A stretch of 64,000 nucleotides of DNA from CAWBCR01 sp963787375 (GTDB lineage Bacteria; Chloroflexota; Anaerolineae; Aggregatilineales; UBA3940): NCBI GenBank assembly GCA_963787375.1, contig CAWBCR010000029.1:68982-132981 (forward strand). The letters are read 5' to 3'. Numbering within the stretch: the first letter of the stretch is position 1; every line of letters starts with the position of its first letter. The translations under genes were made by a program, and so were the position numbers. The notes beneath the pieces were generated by a model. The model was given only the letters and a program-made list of their open reading frames with translations, was not told the origin of the DNA and did not search any database. Below, piece after piece: positions 53,581 through 62,964 of this stretch.

Positions 53581-54126
53581 GGCGGACCACCTCCGGGTCG
53601 GCGTGTAAGCCGAGGAACGACGGTTCGAGAGTGTGGGATGCGAGCAAGAAGCTGTGCTCGCGAAAAGTGCGGTCCGATAGTCGCGTCGGGGCCCACCGGC
53701 GCATGGTTACGAAGGAGGGACAAGGCCTATACATGAGAAGGTAAACAGTCCGGGCCTGGCGCACACAGTCGCTACGTGTGCTCTGGGAGTATATCCATAA
53801 TCAAGAACACCACTCGGATGCTTTAGGTGCTTGACTCCCCTTAAATTCTGGGCTAAAGTAACAATTGTGAATTGAAATTTCACATTCGTGAATTAGCGTA
53901 CAACAAAAAAGCCTGTTTGTCAATTCCCAAACGAAGGCCGGGGCGTGTATCTTTCGAGGCGACGCAGGAGAACCGGCCTGCTGCCGCCACTCCATCTCTC
54001 TCCCCGGCGCGACATGAATCATCAGGTACACTTTGCCTCTGCTACCGGGGTACGCGCAGCCGCCCATCCCTGTGATCAGGCTGCCCATCTAACCACAGCC
54101 GCGGCAGACTTGACAGGCAAACTCCT
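53581..54126. promoter_or_regulatory. Divergent control region, PTS operon / SorC regulator
   Basis: 546 bases. On the plus strand TTGACT (53831-53836), a 17-base spacer and TAAAGT (53854-53859) form a promoter for the regulator. Just downstream three half-sites appear: TGTGAA (53866-53871), TTCACA (53879-53884) and GTGAA (53888-53892); the last two make TTCAC-N4-GTGAA. A SorC-type binding site is plausible. No gene is seen here. Confidence 0.6.
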
Positions 54127-55112
54127 ATGAGCAAACATCGACGTGGTGATGACCGGGACGAGCTGCTGGCCGACGTGGCCGAGATGTACTATGAAGAACT
54201 CGCTGACGCAGGCGCAGATCTCACGCTCGGTGGGTGTGACACGCTCGGCGATCTCGCGCATGCTGACCGAGGCACGCGAAAAGGGCATCGTCGACATCCG
54301 CATCCGGCGGCCCCTGCGCTACGATGCGGCACTGGGCGCGGCGTTGATGCAGCACTTCGGGCTGCGCAGCGCCTACGTGGTCTCGTGGAAGAACACCGCG
54401 CACGACGACGACCTGCGTGACCGGCTGGGGCACGCCGCGGCGCAGGTGCTGGCCACGATGCTGACGCCGGGCGCGACGGTCGGCGTGGCGTGGGGCACGA
54501 CCGTCAGCGCGACCATCGACGCCTTCGACCTGCCGGACCCCGTGCCGGTGACGGTCGTGCAGTTGGTGGGCGTGCTGGGATCGAGCAGCCACGCCTACAA
54601 CGCGCAGGCGCTGGTCGAGCGGCTGGCGCGCAAGACCGGCGGCGAGGGTGTGTACCTGTATACGCCCTTCATTGTAGAGAACGCCGACACAGCCCGCTCG
54701 CTGCTGGCCATGCCGAACGTGCAGCAGGCCATCGAGACCGGCAGGCACGCCAGCATCGCGCTGCTGGGCATCGGCTCGACCCAGCCGGAGCTGTGCGAGC
54801 CTGTACCAGGGCGGGCACATCTCGCTCGAAAATCTGCGCGCGCTGTGCGCCGCCGGGGCCGTCGGCGACGTGAGCGGCCATCACTTTGACGTGAACGGGC
54901 AAACGTCCGACCTGGAGTTTCACCAGCGGCTGGTGGGCATCGCGCAGGATGACCTGCTGCGCGTCCCGGCGCGGCTGGCCGTGGCGGGCAGCCCGGCCAA
55001 GGCCGAGGCGATCCTCGGCGCGCTACGCGCCGGCTACGTCACCATCCTGGTCACCGACAGCCTGGCCGCTGCCCGCGTGCTGGAACTGGCCGGGGTGGAT
55101 GTGAACGGCTGA
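54127..55112 (+). CDS. SorC-type sugar-responsive regulator (two frameshifts)
   Basis: About 328 residues. Start MSKHRRGDDRDELLADVAEM, then the helix-turn-helix SLTQAQISRSVGVTRSAISR in the next frame. The sugar-binding domain has FGLRSAYVVSWKNTAHDDDL, MLTPGATVGVAWGTTVSATI, QLVGVLGSSSHAYNAQALVE, LLGIGSTQPELC, and ends VSGHHFDVNGQTSD, GYVTILVTDSLAAARVLELA. Breaks lie near 54197 and 54802. Divergent from the PTS genes, which it probably controls in response to a phosphorylated sugar. Confidence 0.85.
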
Positions 55113-55114
55113 AC

Positions 55115-55211
55115 GTCACCCCCTGACCTCGCCCGACCTGCGGTCGGTCTCGGTCTTCCCCCTCTCCAAATTTGGAGAGGGGAGTCGAGCGCAGCGAGAC
55201 GGGGTGAGGTA
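55115..55211. repeat. R1 repeat, copy 5
   Basis: GTCACCCCCTGACCTCGCCC, an inner small inverted repeat (GACCTGCGGTCGG), core CCCCCTCTCCAAATTTGGAG plus AGGGG, and GACGGGGTGAGGT. Confidence 0.85.
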
Positions 55212-55257
55212 AACCTGCGAATCATCATCTGATCCCATCATCTCACCGGAATAGGGT

Positions 55258-56082
55258 ATGGACCTCAAAACACTCAAAACGCTTCTGATCGACGGCGACG
55301 GCGTGTTGTGGAGCGACGCCGAAGCCGTGCCGGGGCTCGACGCGCTGTTTGACGCCATCGCCGCGCGCGGCATCCAGTGGGCGCTGCTGACCAACAACAA
55401 CACCCGCACCGTCGGCGACTACGTCGCCAAGCTGGACGGCTTCGGTATCAAGGCCGACTCAAGCCGCGTGTTCACCAGCTCGACCGTCACCGCCGAGTAC
55501 CTGGTCGGGCGCTACGGGCCGCACGCCGCCGTGCACAGCGTCGGCATGAAGGGCCTGACCCAGACGCTGATCGACGCCGGGCTGACCGTCACGAGCGGCG
55601 AGGAGCCGCCGCCGCACCCGGTGGTGGCGGTCGCCGCAGGGCAGGACCGCGCCATCACCCACGACAAGATCAAGGTCGCCATGCGGCTGATCCTGGGCGG
55701 CGCGGAGTTCGTCGCCACCAACACCGACGCCAGCTTCCCCACGCCCGATGGCCTAGCGCCCGGCACGGGGATGGTCATCGGCGCGCTGAAGGGCGTCACC
55801 GAGATGGAGCCGACCGTCATCGGCAAGCCGCACACCGCCATCTTCGAGGCGGCCATGCGCCACTTCGACGCCGACGCGGCGACGACCGCCATGCTCGGCG
55901 ACCGGCTGGAGACGGACATCCTGGGCGGGATCAACGCCGGGATCGGCACCATCTGCGTGATGACCGGCATCACCACGCCGGAGATCCTGGCGACCACCCC
56001 CATCCGGCCCGACGTGGTGTTCGACAGCATCGCCGAGCTGGCCGAGGCGCTCGCGCCGGTCGGGGTTGAGGGCGGCGAATGA
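55258..56082 (+). CDS. HAD-IIA (NagD-like) phosphatase
   Basis: 274 residues. Motif I TLLIDGDGVLW (nucleophile and acid aspartates), motif II LLTNNNTRT, cap domain C2, IGKPHTAIFEAAMR lysine and motif IV GDRLETDILGG. Relatives dephosphorylate nucleotides, sugar phosphates or 4-nitrophenyl phosphate. Its stop overlaps the SurE start by four bases, so the two phosphatases are co-translated. Confidence 0.9.
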   Translation: MDLKTLKTLLIDGDGVLWSDAEAVPGLDALFDAIAARGIQWALLTNNNTRTVGDYVAKLDGFGIKADSSRVFTSSTVTAEYLVGRYGPHAAVHSVGMKGLTQTLIDAGLTVTSGEEPPPHPVVAVAAGQDRAITHDKIKVAMRLILGGAEFVATNTDASFPTPDGLAPGTGMVIGALKGVTEMEPTVIGKPHTAIFEAAMRHFDADAATTAMLGDRLETDILGGINAGIGTICVMTGITTPEILATTPIRPDVVFDSIAELAEALAPVGVEGGE

Positions 56083-56906
56083 CCCGACCGCTGATCCTCG
56101 TCACCAACGACGACGGCATCGACTCGCCGGGGCTGGCGGCAGCCGTGGCCGCGCTCGACCCGCTGGGCGATCTGCTGATCGTGGCCCCGGCGGAGCAGCA
56201 GACCAGCATGAGTCGCAGCCGCTCGCAGCAGCACGGCGCGGATGGGCGGCTGTTCCGGCGCGAGGTACGATTTGGCGAGCAGGTGTGGCCCGCCGTCGCT
56301 GCCAACGCCACGCCCGCGCTGGTCGTCGAGCACGCGGTGCAGGAGCTGGCTCCGCGCCCCATCGACCTGGCCGTGTCGGGCATCAACTACGGCGAGAACG
56401 TCGGCACGTGTGTCACCGTGTCGGGCACCATCGGCGCGGCGCTGGAGGCTGCCGAGCTGGGCATCCCGTCGCTGGCCGTCTCGCTGGAGGTCGACAAGCG
56501 GCTGCACTTTGCGCACGATCTGGAGTCGCTGGACTTCGGCGCGGCGATGCACTTCACGCGGCTGTTCGCCGCCGGGATGCTGGGCAAATCGCTGCCCCCC
56601 GACGTGGACCTGTTCAAGGTCGAGGTGCCGGCGTCGGCGACGCCGCACAGCGGCTGGGTGGTCGCGCCACAGGACCGCCTCCGCTATTACCGGCTGACGC
56701 TGCCGGCGCGCGATGACCCGTTCACCGGCGAGGCGTACGTCAGCCACCTCATTGCCAAGGGCGAGTTCGCCATAGAGGGCAGCGACACCTGGGCGCTGGC
56801 GCAGGGGCTGGTGTCGATCACGCCGCTGAGCCTCGACCTGACCGCCCGCACCGACCTCGACGCGCTGCGCGTTATGTTTGACGGTTCTCACAAACCCGCG
56901 ACGTAG
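56079..56906 (+). CDS. surE: 5'-nucleotidase SurE
   Basis: 275 residues. VTNDDGIDSPG holds the metal-binding Asp pair, VAPAEQQTSMSRS the phosphate region, SGINYGENVGTCVTVSGTIG the conserved core, and LGIPSLAVSLE follows. Metal-dependent nucleoside monophosphatase acting on 3'/5'-NMPs and short polyphosphates. ATGA overlap with the upstream HAD gene suggests joint nucleotide turnover. Confidence 0.92.
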   Translation: MTRPLILVTNDDGIDSPGLAAAVAALDPLGDLLIVAPAEQQTSMSRSRSQQHGADGRLFRREVRFGEQVWPAVAANATPALVVEHAVQELAPRPIDLAVSGINYGENVGTCVTVSGTIGAALEAAELGIPSLAVSLEVDKRLHFAHDLESLDFGAAMHFTRLFAAGMLGKSLPPDVDLFKVEVPASATPHSGWVVAPQDRLRYYRLTLPARDDPFTGEAYVSHLIAKGEFAIEGSDTWALAQGLVSITPLSLDLTARTDLDALRVMFDGSHKPAT

Positions 56907-56953
56907 CGGCATCCCTTGCGGGTGCCCCCGCTTGCATCACAGGAGCAAACACC

Positions 56954-57946
56954 ATGACTGACCGTATGCGCTGGGCAATTCTGGGGACCGGCAAGATCGC
57001 CAACCGGTTCGCCTACGCCCTGAACAACATCCCGAAGTCCGCCGAGCTGCTGGCCGTCGGCTCGCGCACGCAGGAGACCGGGGACGCCTTTGGCGATAAG
57101 TACCACATCCCCCGGCGGCACGTCGGCTACGAGGCCGTCGCCGCCGACCCCGACATCGACATCGTATACATCGGCACGCCGGGCGTGCGCCACCTGGCCG
57201 ACGTGTCGCTGTGCCTGGAGGCGGGCAAGCACGTGCTGTGCGAGAAGGCCATGACCATGAACGCCGGGCAGACCCGCCAGATGATCGACCTGGCGCGGCG
57301 CACGGGGCTGTTCCTGATGGAAGGCATGTGGACGCGCTTCTTCCCGATCCACGTCCGCATCCGCGAGCTGCTGGCCGAAGGCGTCACCGGCGGCATCAAC
57401 GGCATCACGGTGCAGTTCTGCGCCACGCCGCCCTACGACCTGCACAACCGCTTCTACGACGTCAACCTGGGGGCGGGCGTGCTGCTCGACACCGGCTCGT
57501 ACGGCGTCTCGTGGGCCTACAGCCTGCTCGGCAAGCCCGACGCGGTGACGGGGTTGGCCTACTTCGGCGAGTCCGGCGCGGACTACCAGGGGGCCTACGT
57601 GCTGAAATACGACAGCGGCCCGATTGTGTCGATCATGTGCTCGCAGACCTCGGTCGACGTGAAAGAGGCGGTGATCTTCGGCTCCAAGGGCAAGATCGAG
57701 GTGCACGACCCGTGGTACAAGCCCGACTCGATGACCGTCTACGCTGAGGGCAAAGCGCCAGAGCGGATCGAGATGCCGCTGGGCCAATACAACGGCTACG
57801 AGTTCGAGGCGATGCACGTCATGGACTGCATCCGCGCGGGCAAGACCGAGTTAGCGATCATGCCGCTCGACGAGACGCTGTCGATCATCGAGACGCTCGA
57901 CGCGCTGCGCGCGCAGTGGGGCTTCAAGTACCCGTTCGAGGCGTAG
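56954..57946 (+). CDS. Gfo/Idh/MocA-family oxidoreductase
   Basis: 330 residues, AGGAGC before ATG 56954. Rossmann start WAILGTGKIANRFAYAL, then VYIGTPGVRHLADVSLCLEA, EKAMTMNAGQ (the conserved EK-P-like segment), and a C-terminal alpha/beta domain with DLHNRFYDVNLGAGVLLDTG. Catalyses NAD(P)-dependent oxidation or reduction of a sugar or cyclitol. Lies 47 bases after SurE in the same direction, possibly the same transcript. Confidence 0.9.
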   Translation: MTDRMRWAILGTGKIANRFAYALNNIPKSAELLAVGSRTQETGDAFGDKYHIPRRHVGYEAVAADPDIDIVYIGTPGVRHLADVSLCLEAGKHVLCEKAMTMNAGQTRQMIDLARRTGLFLMEGMWTRFFPIHVRIRELLAEGVTGGINGITVQFCATPPYDLHNRFYDVNLGAGVLLDTGSYGVSWAYSLLGKPDAVTGLAYFGESGADYQGAYVLKYDSGPIVSIMCSQTSVDVKEAVIFGSKGKIEVHDPWYKPDSMTVYAEGKAPERIEMPLGQYNGYEFEAMHVMDCIRAGKTELAIMPLDETLSIIETLDALRAQWGFKYPFEA

Positions 57947-57969
57947 AAGCCCGGTCAAACGATGTCAGG

Positions 57970-57994
57970 GTAGGGGCACCTTCACGGGTGCCCC
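57970..57994 (+). terminator. GGGGCACC palindrome (family R3)
   Basis: GTAGGGGCACC TTCAC GGGTGCCCCC 25 bases after the oxidoreductase stop. Confidence 0.6.
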
Positions 57995-58187
57995 CGCGAT
58001 TCCGATCAGACGCCGCCCACGCGCAGCGGGTGGTATGGTGAGAATCCGCCCGGCTGCGGGAAGGAGCCGCTGGCGCGCGTCGCCGGGTGATTCCCCCAAA
58101 CAGCCCAACCGGACCATCCCCTTACGCGGTGTTTCCCCCATAATAAAGGTAGGGAGCCACAGCCTCACGCACGTAAGGAGCAATCTC

Positions 58188-59963
58188 ATGCTGGAACGCC
58201 GCTGCTCAGCCGGCATCGCCACGACGCTGTTGATCGTCGGACTAGGGTTGGCCGGGTGCGCGCCCGGCGCTGCGCCCACTGCCGCGCTCACCGCGACACC
58301 GGCTGCGCCGTCAGGCCCGCGCACGCTGCTGACCGCCGCCGACTTGACGGACGGCTTCGCCTATTCGTCGCCGCTGGACGAGAGTGCGCTCACCCGCCCG
58401 GCGGACGCCGCCGCGCCGCAGCACGTCTTCGAGGGCCGCCTGGAGCTGATCGGCGAGTTATCCGCCCCCGGCTTCGAGGACCTGGGCCAGACCTTCGAAG
58501 GCATCCCGGCGCGCCGCTATCTGCCGGAGTTCGACTACGCGTTCGTGCAGGTGGACGACTACCTGGTGCCCGCGCAGCGCGGGCTGATCATCACCACGCA
58601 CCCGGAGTGGGACTACATCATCGAGCCGGGCCGCGTGTGGCAGGAAACCGGCGACGGCGGCTATTCGCGCGCCTCGTTCCCTTTCGCGCTGGTCCTCAAG
58701 GGCGGCAACGCGATCTTCAACGGCACGATGACCTTCCTGTTCGACGACGCGCAGGTGTCTAAGGTGTGGTACCAGATCACGCAGGAGACGACCTCCGCCG
58801 GGCGCGCGAACTTCTGGGGGCTGCTCGACGCGAAGTACCACGCCGGGCCCGTCGACCACGCTGAGGAGATCGGCGCGGCCTTCCGGCAGGAGCTGGCCGA
58901 CCGCTTCCCGACGAAACCCATCGAGGCGCTGGCGGTCGACTATCCCGGTGTGGACCTGTCGGCGTTCGGGCAGGGCGTCACGCCGGAGGCGATGACGTGG
59001 TACGGGGTGGTCGTCGGCGGGGTGAACTACGTGGGCGGCTGCCAGACGCGCTTCGGGCGCTACCCGTACTGCGAGTACCTGCGCGCCGCGTCCTACTCGA
59101 CGGCCAAGTCAATGTTTCCTGGCATCGCGCTGATGCGGCTGGCGCAGCAGGTGACGCCCGACGTGATCGGCGCGCGGATCATCGACTACGTGCCCGAAGC
59201 GGCAGCCGCTGCCGGCGAGTGGGATGACGTGACGTTTGACGACACGCTCGACATGGCCTCCGGCAATTTCCAGTCGGCGAGCTACATGGCCGACGAGGAC
59301 GGCGAGCAGATGGGCCGCTACTTCACCACGTCTGCCTACGCCGACCGGATCGCGCTGGCTTTTGGCTGGCCGCACAGCGCCGTGCCGGGCAGCACGTGGG
59401 TGTATCACACCTCCGATACGTTCATCGTGACGCGCGCCATGCAGAATTACCTTCAGGCCCAAGTCGACCCACAGGCGGACCTCTTCGCGTACGTGGTGGA
59501 GGAGGTGTACAAGCCGCTGGGTATGGGGCCGGGCGCGTTCAGCACGATGCGCACCTCTGACGACAACTGGCACGGACAGGCCGACGGCGGCTACGGGCTG
59601 TGGTGGGTGCCGGACGACATCGCCAAGATGGCGACGCTGCTCAACAACGACGGTGGCAAGATCGACGGGACGCAGGTGCTGTACCCCGACCTGCTGGCGG
59701 CGGCCATGCAGCACAACCCGGACAATCGCGGCGTGCGGATCGACACGTACCGCATGTATAACGACGCCTTCTGGGCGCAGGAATATGGCCGCACGCAGGG
59801 CTTCACCTGCGATTTCTGGGTGCCGCAGATGCTGGGTGTCAGCGGTAACGTGGTGGCGCTGCTGCCCAACGGCGTGACCTACTACTATTTCAGCGACAAT
59901 CACGAGTTCACGTGGGACGCGGCTGTCAGGGAGTCGAACCGGTTCGTGCCGCTGTGCCCTTAG
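58188..59963 (+). CDS. Serine-hydrolase (beta-lactamase-fold) lipoprotein
   Basis: 591 residues from ATG 58188 (TAAGGAG upstream). Lipobox LAGC with C24. Residues ~45-250 form a separate N-terminal domain. The catalytic domain has S304-TAK307 (SYSTAKSMFP), YHTSDTFIVTRAM in the Tyr-x-Asn/Ser position, GLGMGPGAFST-like (LGMGPGAFST) and GGYGLWWVPDDIAKMATLLN. It belongs to the class C/esterase group of exported serine hydrolases. Substrate unknown. Confidence 0.85.
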   Translation: MLERRCSAGIATTLLIVGLGLAGCAPGAAPTAALTATPAAPSGPRTLLTAADLTDGFAYSSPLDESALTRPADAAAPQHVFEGRLELIGELSAPGFEDLGQTFEGIPARRYLPEFDYAFVQVDDYLVPAQRGLIITTHPEWDYIIEPGRVWQETGDGGYSRASFPFALVLKGGNAIFNGTMTFLFDDAQVSKVWYQITQETTSAGRANFWGLLDAKYHAGPVDHAEEIGAAFRQELADRFPTKPIEALAVDYPGVDLSAFGQGVTPEAMTWYGVVVGGVNYVGGCQTRFGRYPYCEYLRAASYSTAKSMFPGIALMRLAQQVTPDVIGARIIDYVPEAAAAAGEWDDVTFDDTLDMASGNFQSASYMADEDGEQMGRYFTTSAYADRIALAFGWPHSAVPGSTWVYHTSDTFIVTRAMQNYLQAQVDPQADLFAYVVEEVYKPLGMGPGAFSTMRTSDDNWHGQADGGYGLWWVPDDIAKMATLLNNDGGKIDGTQVLYPDLLAAAMQHNPDNRGVRIDTYRMYNDAFWAQEYGRTQGFTCDFWVPQMLGVSGNVVALLPNGVTYYYFSDNHEFTWDAAVRESNRFVPLCP

Positions 59964-59979
59964 GGGGTGGGGGCCGCAC

Positions 59980-61554
59980 TCACCCCTCGACCGGCGCGCG
60001 ATGCCGCGTGAGGATGGCCTGCAGCCGCCCGCGCACCCCCGCCGGGATCAGGATGCGCCACGCCTCCTGCGCCACGCTGATGAAGCCGGCGCGGTCGATG
60101 GCGGCCAGCAGCGCGAAGTAGCCGAGAGCCCCCACCGTCACCAGCGACACCAGCACAATTCCGTCCGCGACCTGCGCCGGGCCGATGGGTGCGGCCAGCC
60201 GCTGGAACACCCCCACCTGGCGCAGCGCGTACACGGCGGCCCCCATCAGCGCGCTGGCCAGCGCGCTGGGCCCCAGCATGCGGATCACGTCGCGCACGGT
60301 TATGCCGGTGAGGCGCATCGTCACCGCGAAGTATACCAGCCCGGCCAGCGTGCGCACGATGGTCAGCGCCCACGCCACGCCGACAATGCCGCCCCACACC
60401 CGCAGCCCGAACCACGTCCCGGCGATGAAGAACGGCATCTGCGCCAGGTCGACGGCGAAGCGGACATCCGGGCGGCGGATCGCCGAGATGGCCGCGTCGC
60501 TGATCACCAGCAGCGTGCTGACCAGCCGGAACGCAACATAGGCGCGAAACACCGGCACGGCCCCTGCCCACTGCGGGCCGAAGATCACGCTGAAACCCAG
60601 GTCGGCCAGCACGATGCTGCCGACCTGCATCGGCATGGTGAGCGTGGCCGTCAGCCGCAGCATGTCGAGGTAGATTCGCTTCAGCTCGTCGAGGCGGTCC
60701 TGCACCGCCGCCATCGCCGGCAGCGCGATCTGCGCGATAGCCGCCCCCACGCCAACCGCCGCGAAGGTCGACTGGTCCTCCCCGAAGCTGTACGATCCCA
60801 GCGCCTGCACGCCCAGCAGCCCGACGGCGGCGTTGTCGATGTTCTGCTTGAGGTAGATCATCAGCTCGCTGCCGAACAGGCTGCGGCTGAAGCGAAACAC
60901 CACGCGAAACGCGTCGCGTCCGGGGCGCAGCATGGGCCGGAACCCGGCGGCGATCCAGGTCGCGGCGGCCCACACCACCGAGATGGCAAGCTGTGGGATC
61001 GCCAGGCTCCACGGCCCGAAGCCCGCCAGCGACAGGCCGATCCAGCCGGCCAGCAGCAGCAGACCGATCAGCGTTTGCAGGCCCTCGTGGATGGCAAAGC
61101 GAAACCGTTTGAGCAGCAGCGCGGCGGGCACTACTGAAATCGCCTGGAACAGGAAAGCGGCGGCCAGCACGCGGGTCAGCCCGGCGGCCTGCGGTGACTG
61201 GTAGAAGCGGGCCATCACCCCGGCGAGGGCCATCACGGCGGCGACGGCGGGCAGGCTGAAGCCCAACAGCAGCCAGAAGGCGGCGCTCTCGTAAGCGGCC
61301 TCCCGACCGCGCAGCGTGACGACTGCGTCGCGGATCGGCGCTTCGACCAGCAGCAGCAGGCCGCTGTAGACCAGCAGTGCCAGCCCGAACGCGCCCAGGT
61401 CGGCGGGGTTCAGGATGCGCGAGTAAGCCAGCACGCCCAGCGTCCCGGCCAGCCCGGTGACGATCTGCCGCGTGGCCGACCAGCGCAGGCCGCTTTCGAT
61501 GTGCGGCTCCAGCGGCGGGCTGCCGGACGGGGTCTCAGGTGCGGTTATGTGCAT
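59980..61554 (-). CDS. Polysaccharide/lipid-linked oligosaccharide flippase (MOP)
   Basis: 524 residues, about 13-14 hydrophobic spans. Opening SGLRWSATRQIVTGLAGTLG then AYSRILNPADLGAFGLAL is typical of Wzx/RfbX-like proteins. FSRSLFGSELMIYLKQNIDN matches the second half of the family. It should move lipid-linked glycans across the membrane for surface polysaccharide assembly. No ribosome site before ATG 61554 is clear. The last 25 residues are polar. 37 bases separate it from the kinase gene upstream (start 62638). Confidence 0.88.
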   Translation of the reverse strand: MHITAPETPSGSPPLEPHIESGLRWSATRQIVTGLAGTLGVLAYSRILNPADLGAFGLALLVYSGLLLLVEAPIRDAVVTLRGREAAYESAAFWLLLGFSLPAVAAVMALAGVMARFYQSPQAAGLTRVLAAAFLFQAISVVPAALLLKRFRFAIHEGLQTLIGLLLLAGWIGLSLAGFGPWSLAIPQLAISVVWAAATWIAAGFRPMLRPGRDAFRVVFRFSRSLFGSELMIYLKQNIDNAAVGLLGVQALGSYSFGEDQSTFAAVGVGAAIAQIALPAMAAVQDRLDELKRIYLDMLRLTATLTMPMQVGSIVLADLGFSVIFGPQWAGAVPVFRAYVAFRLVSTLLVISDAAISAIRRPDVRFAVDLAQMPFFIAGTWFGLRVWGGIVGVAWALTIVRTLAGLVYFAVTMRLTGITVRDVIRMLGPSALASALMGAAVYALRQVGVFQRLAAPIGPAQVADGIVLVSLVTVGALGYFALLAAIDRAGFISVAQEAWRILIPAGVRGRLQAILTRHRAPVEG

Positions 61555-61591
61555 GGCGGGTTCAGGCCGGGGATCGCGCGCGTTCGATCTG

Positions 61592-62638
61592 TCACGCGGG
61601 ATGATCGGGAGGCGTGGATGCTGCCGGCAGCGTGAAGGTGACAGTCGTGCCCTGGCCGGGGGCGCTGTCGAGCCAGATGCGCCCGCCCTGCTGCTCGACG
61701 GCTATCTTGCAGAAGGCCAGCCCCAGACCGCTGCCGGTGGCCACACCGGCCCGCCGCGCCTCGACCTGGCCGAACTTCTCGAACACCTTTTTGTGCCACT
61801 CTTTGGGGATGCCCTGTCCCTGGTCGGCTACGGCGAAGACAATCATACCGTTCTCGCTGAGTGTGGCGCTGGCGGTGACGGTCGAGCCCCTGGGGCTGTA
61901 CTTGACGGCGTTGCCCAGCAGGTTGATCAGGATGCGCAGGCAGATGTCGCGGTCGGCCAGGACGGCGGCTGCCCCCTCGTCGACGTGGGTCTCAAGCTGC
62001 ACCTGGCTCTGCTCGTACAACGCCGCCACCTGCCGGACGGCGTCGTCGAGCAGCGCCCGGCTGCTGACCTCGACCGTCTGGAACTGCATCACGCGGCTCT
62101 CCATGCGGTTCAGGTCGAGCAGCGAGTTGATCAGGTTGAGCATCCGGTCGCAGGAGGCGAGGCAGGTCGTGATCAGGTCGCGCGTGTCACCGTCCGCCGA
62201 CGCGGCAGTCATCTCCTGCAGCAGCGACAGCCCGGTGAAGACGTTGCCCAGCGGCGCGCGCAGGTCGTGCACGATGAAGCTGCCCATCTCCTCCTGCTCA
62301 TCGCGAGCGTGGTGCAGCGACGTCAGCGCGAGAGTGACGATCAGGAAGAAGCCGTAGCGCACCACGGCGTTCCAGTAGGGGATGGTCGGGTTATCGTAGA
62401 CCTGGCCTCTCCAGTTGTTGTTGAGCAGCCAGATGAAGGCGCTGGCGGTCGACGCCACGATCCCCATTTCACGGCCCGCGTACCACGTCAGCAGCGCGAT
62501 CGGGATCACGTAGAAGATTGAGAAGCTCAGCTCGGGTCCGGTCCCGTAGTCGAGCAGGCCGACCAGCGCGATCAGGCCCAGCCCGAACACGAGGACAAAC
62601 CCCCTGGATCGCGCGTTGAGGAACCGGAACAGCCACAT
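61592..62638 (-). CDS. Membrane sensor histidine kinase
   Basis: 348 residues, AGGAG before ATG 62638. N-terminal four-helix membrane sensor (VLVFGLGLIALVGLLDYGTG, LSFSIFYVIPIALLTWYAG, WNAVVRYGFFLIVTLALTSL), resembling a MASE-type domain. HisKA has IVHDLRAPLGNVFTG with the phosphorylated histidine. HATPase has NLLGNAVKYSPRG, ADQGQGIP and GSGLGLAFCKIAVEQQGG. Full set of catalytic motifs. No response regulator is adjacent. Probably the first gene of a unit with the flippase. Confidence 0.9.
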   Translation of the reverse strand: MWLFRFLNARSRGFVLVFGLGLIALVGLLDYGTGPELSFSIFYVIPIALLTWYAGREMGIVASTASAFIWLLNNNWRGQVYDNPTIPYWNAVVRYGFFLIVTLALTSLHHARDEQEEMGSFIVHDLRAPLGNVFTGLSLLQEMTAASADGDTRDLITTCLASCDRMLNLINSLLDLNRMESRVMQFQTVEVSSRALLDDAVRQVAALYEQSQVQLETHVDEGAAAVLADRDICLRILINLLGNAVKYSPRGSTVTASATLSENGMIVFAVADQGQGIPKEWHKKVFEKFGQVEARRAGVATGSGLGLAFCKIAVEQQGGRIWLDSAPGQGTTVTFTLPAASTPPDHPA

Positions 62639-62762
62639 ATCAGGACTCCTGGGGCGGCTGCGCGTCCAGAGTGCCCGGCCAGTGCCGCAGCCGCGAAGCG
62701 CGGATCAGGTATTCCCTGCTCCAACTATAAGAGCCTATTTCAAAAGCGCAAGGGGACCTGTT

Positions 62763-62880
62763 TACCTCGCCCCCTGACCTCACCCGGCCTGCGGTCGACC
62801 TCGGCCTGTTCCCCCTCTCCAAATTTGGAGAGGGGGAGGCGATCTGCCCTGTGGGCAGGTCGCAGGGGGGTGAGGTAACA
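62763..62880. repeat. R1 repeat, copy 6
   Basis: TACCTCGCCCCCTGACCTCA, core CCCCCTCTCCAAATTTGGAG plus AGGGGG, and GGGGGGTGAGGTAAC. Ends are inverted complements (CTCGCCCC / GGGGTGAG). Confidence 0.85.
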
Positions 62881-62928
62881 AAGCCGTGGCAAGAGACAGG
62901 CTGTTCGCACGACCACCATTCTTTCGCC

Positions 62929-62957
62929 TTGGACTGCCCCGCCGCATGGGTTACAAT
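62929..62957 (+). promoter_or_regulatory. Promoter giving a leaderless transcript
   Basis: TTGGAC (62929-62934), a 17-base spacer, TACAAT (62952-62957). The ATG at 62965 starts 7 bases after the -10 and has no ribosome site. Confidence 0.6.
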
Positions 62958-62964
62958 TCGGCGC

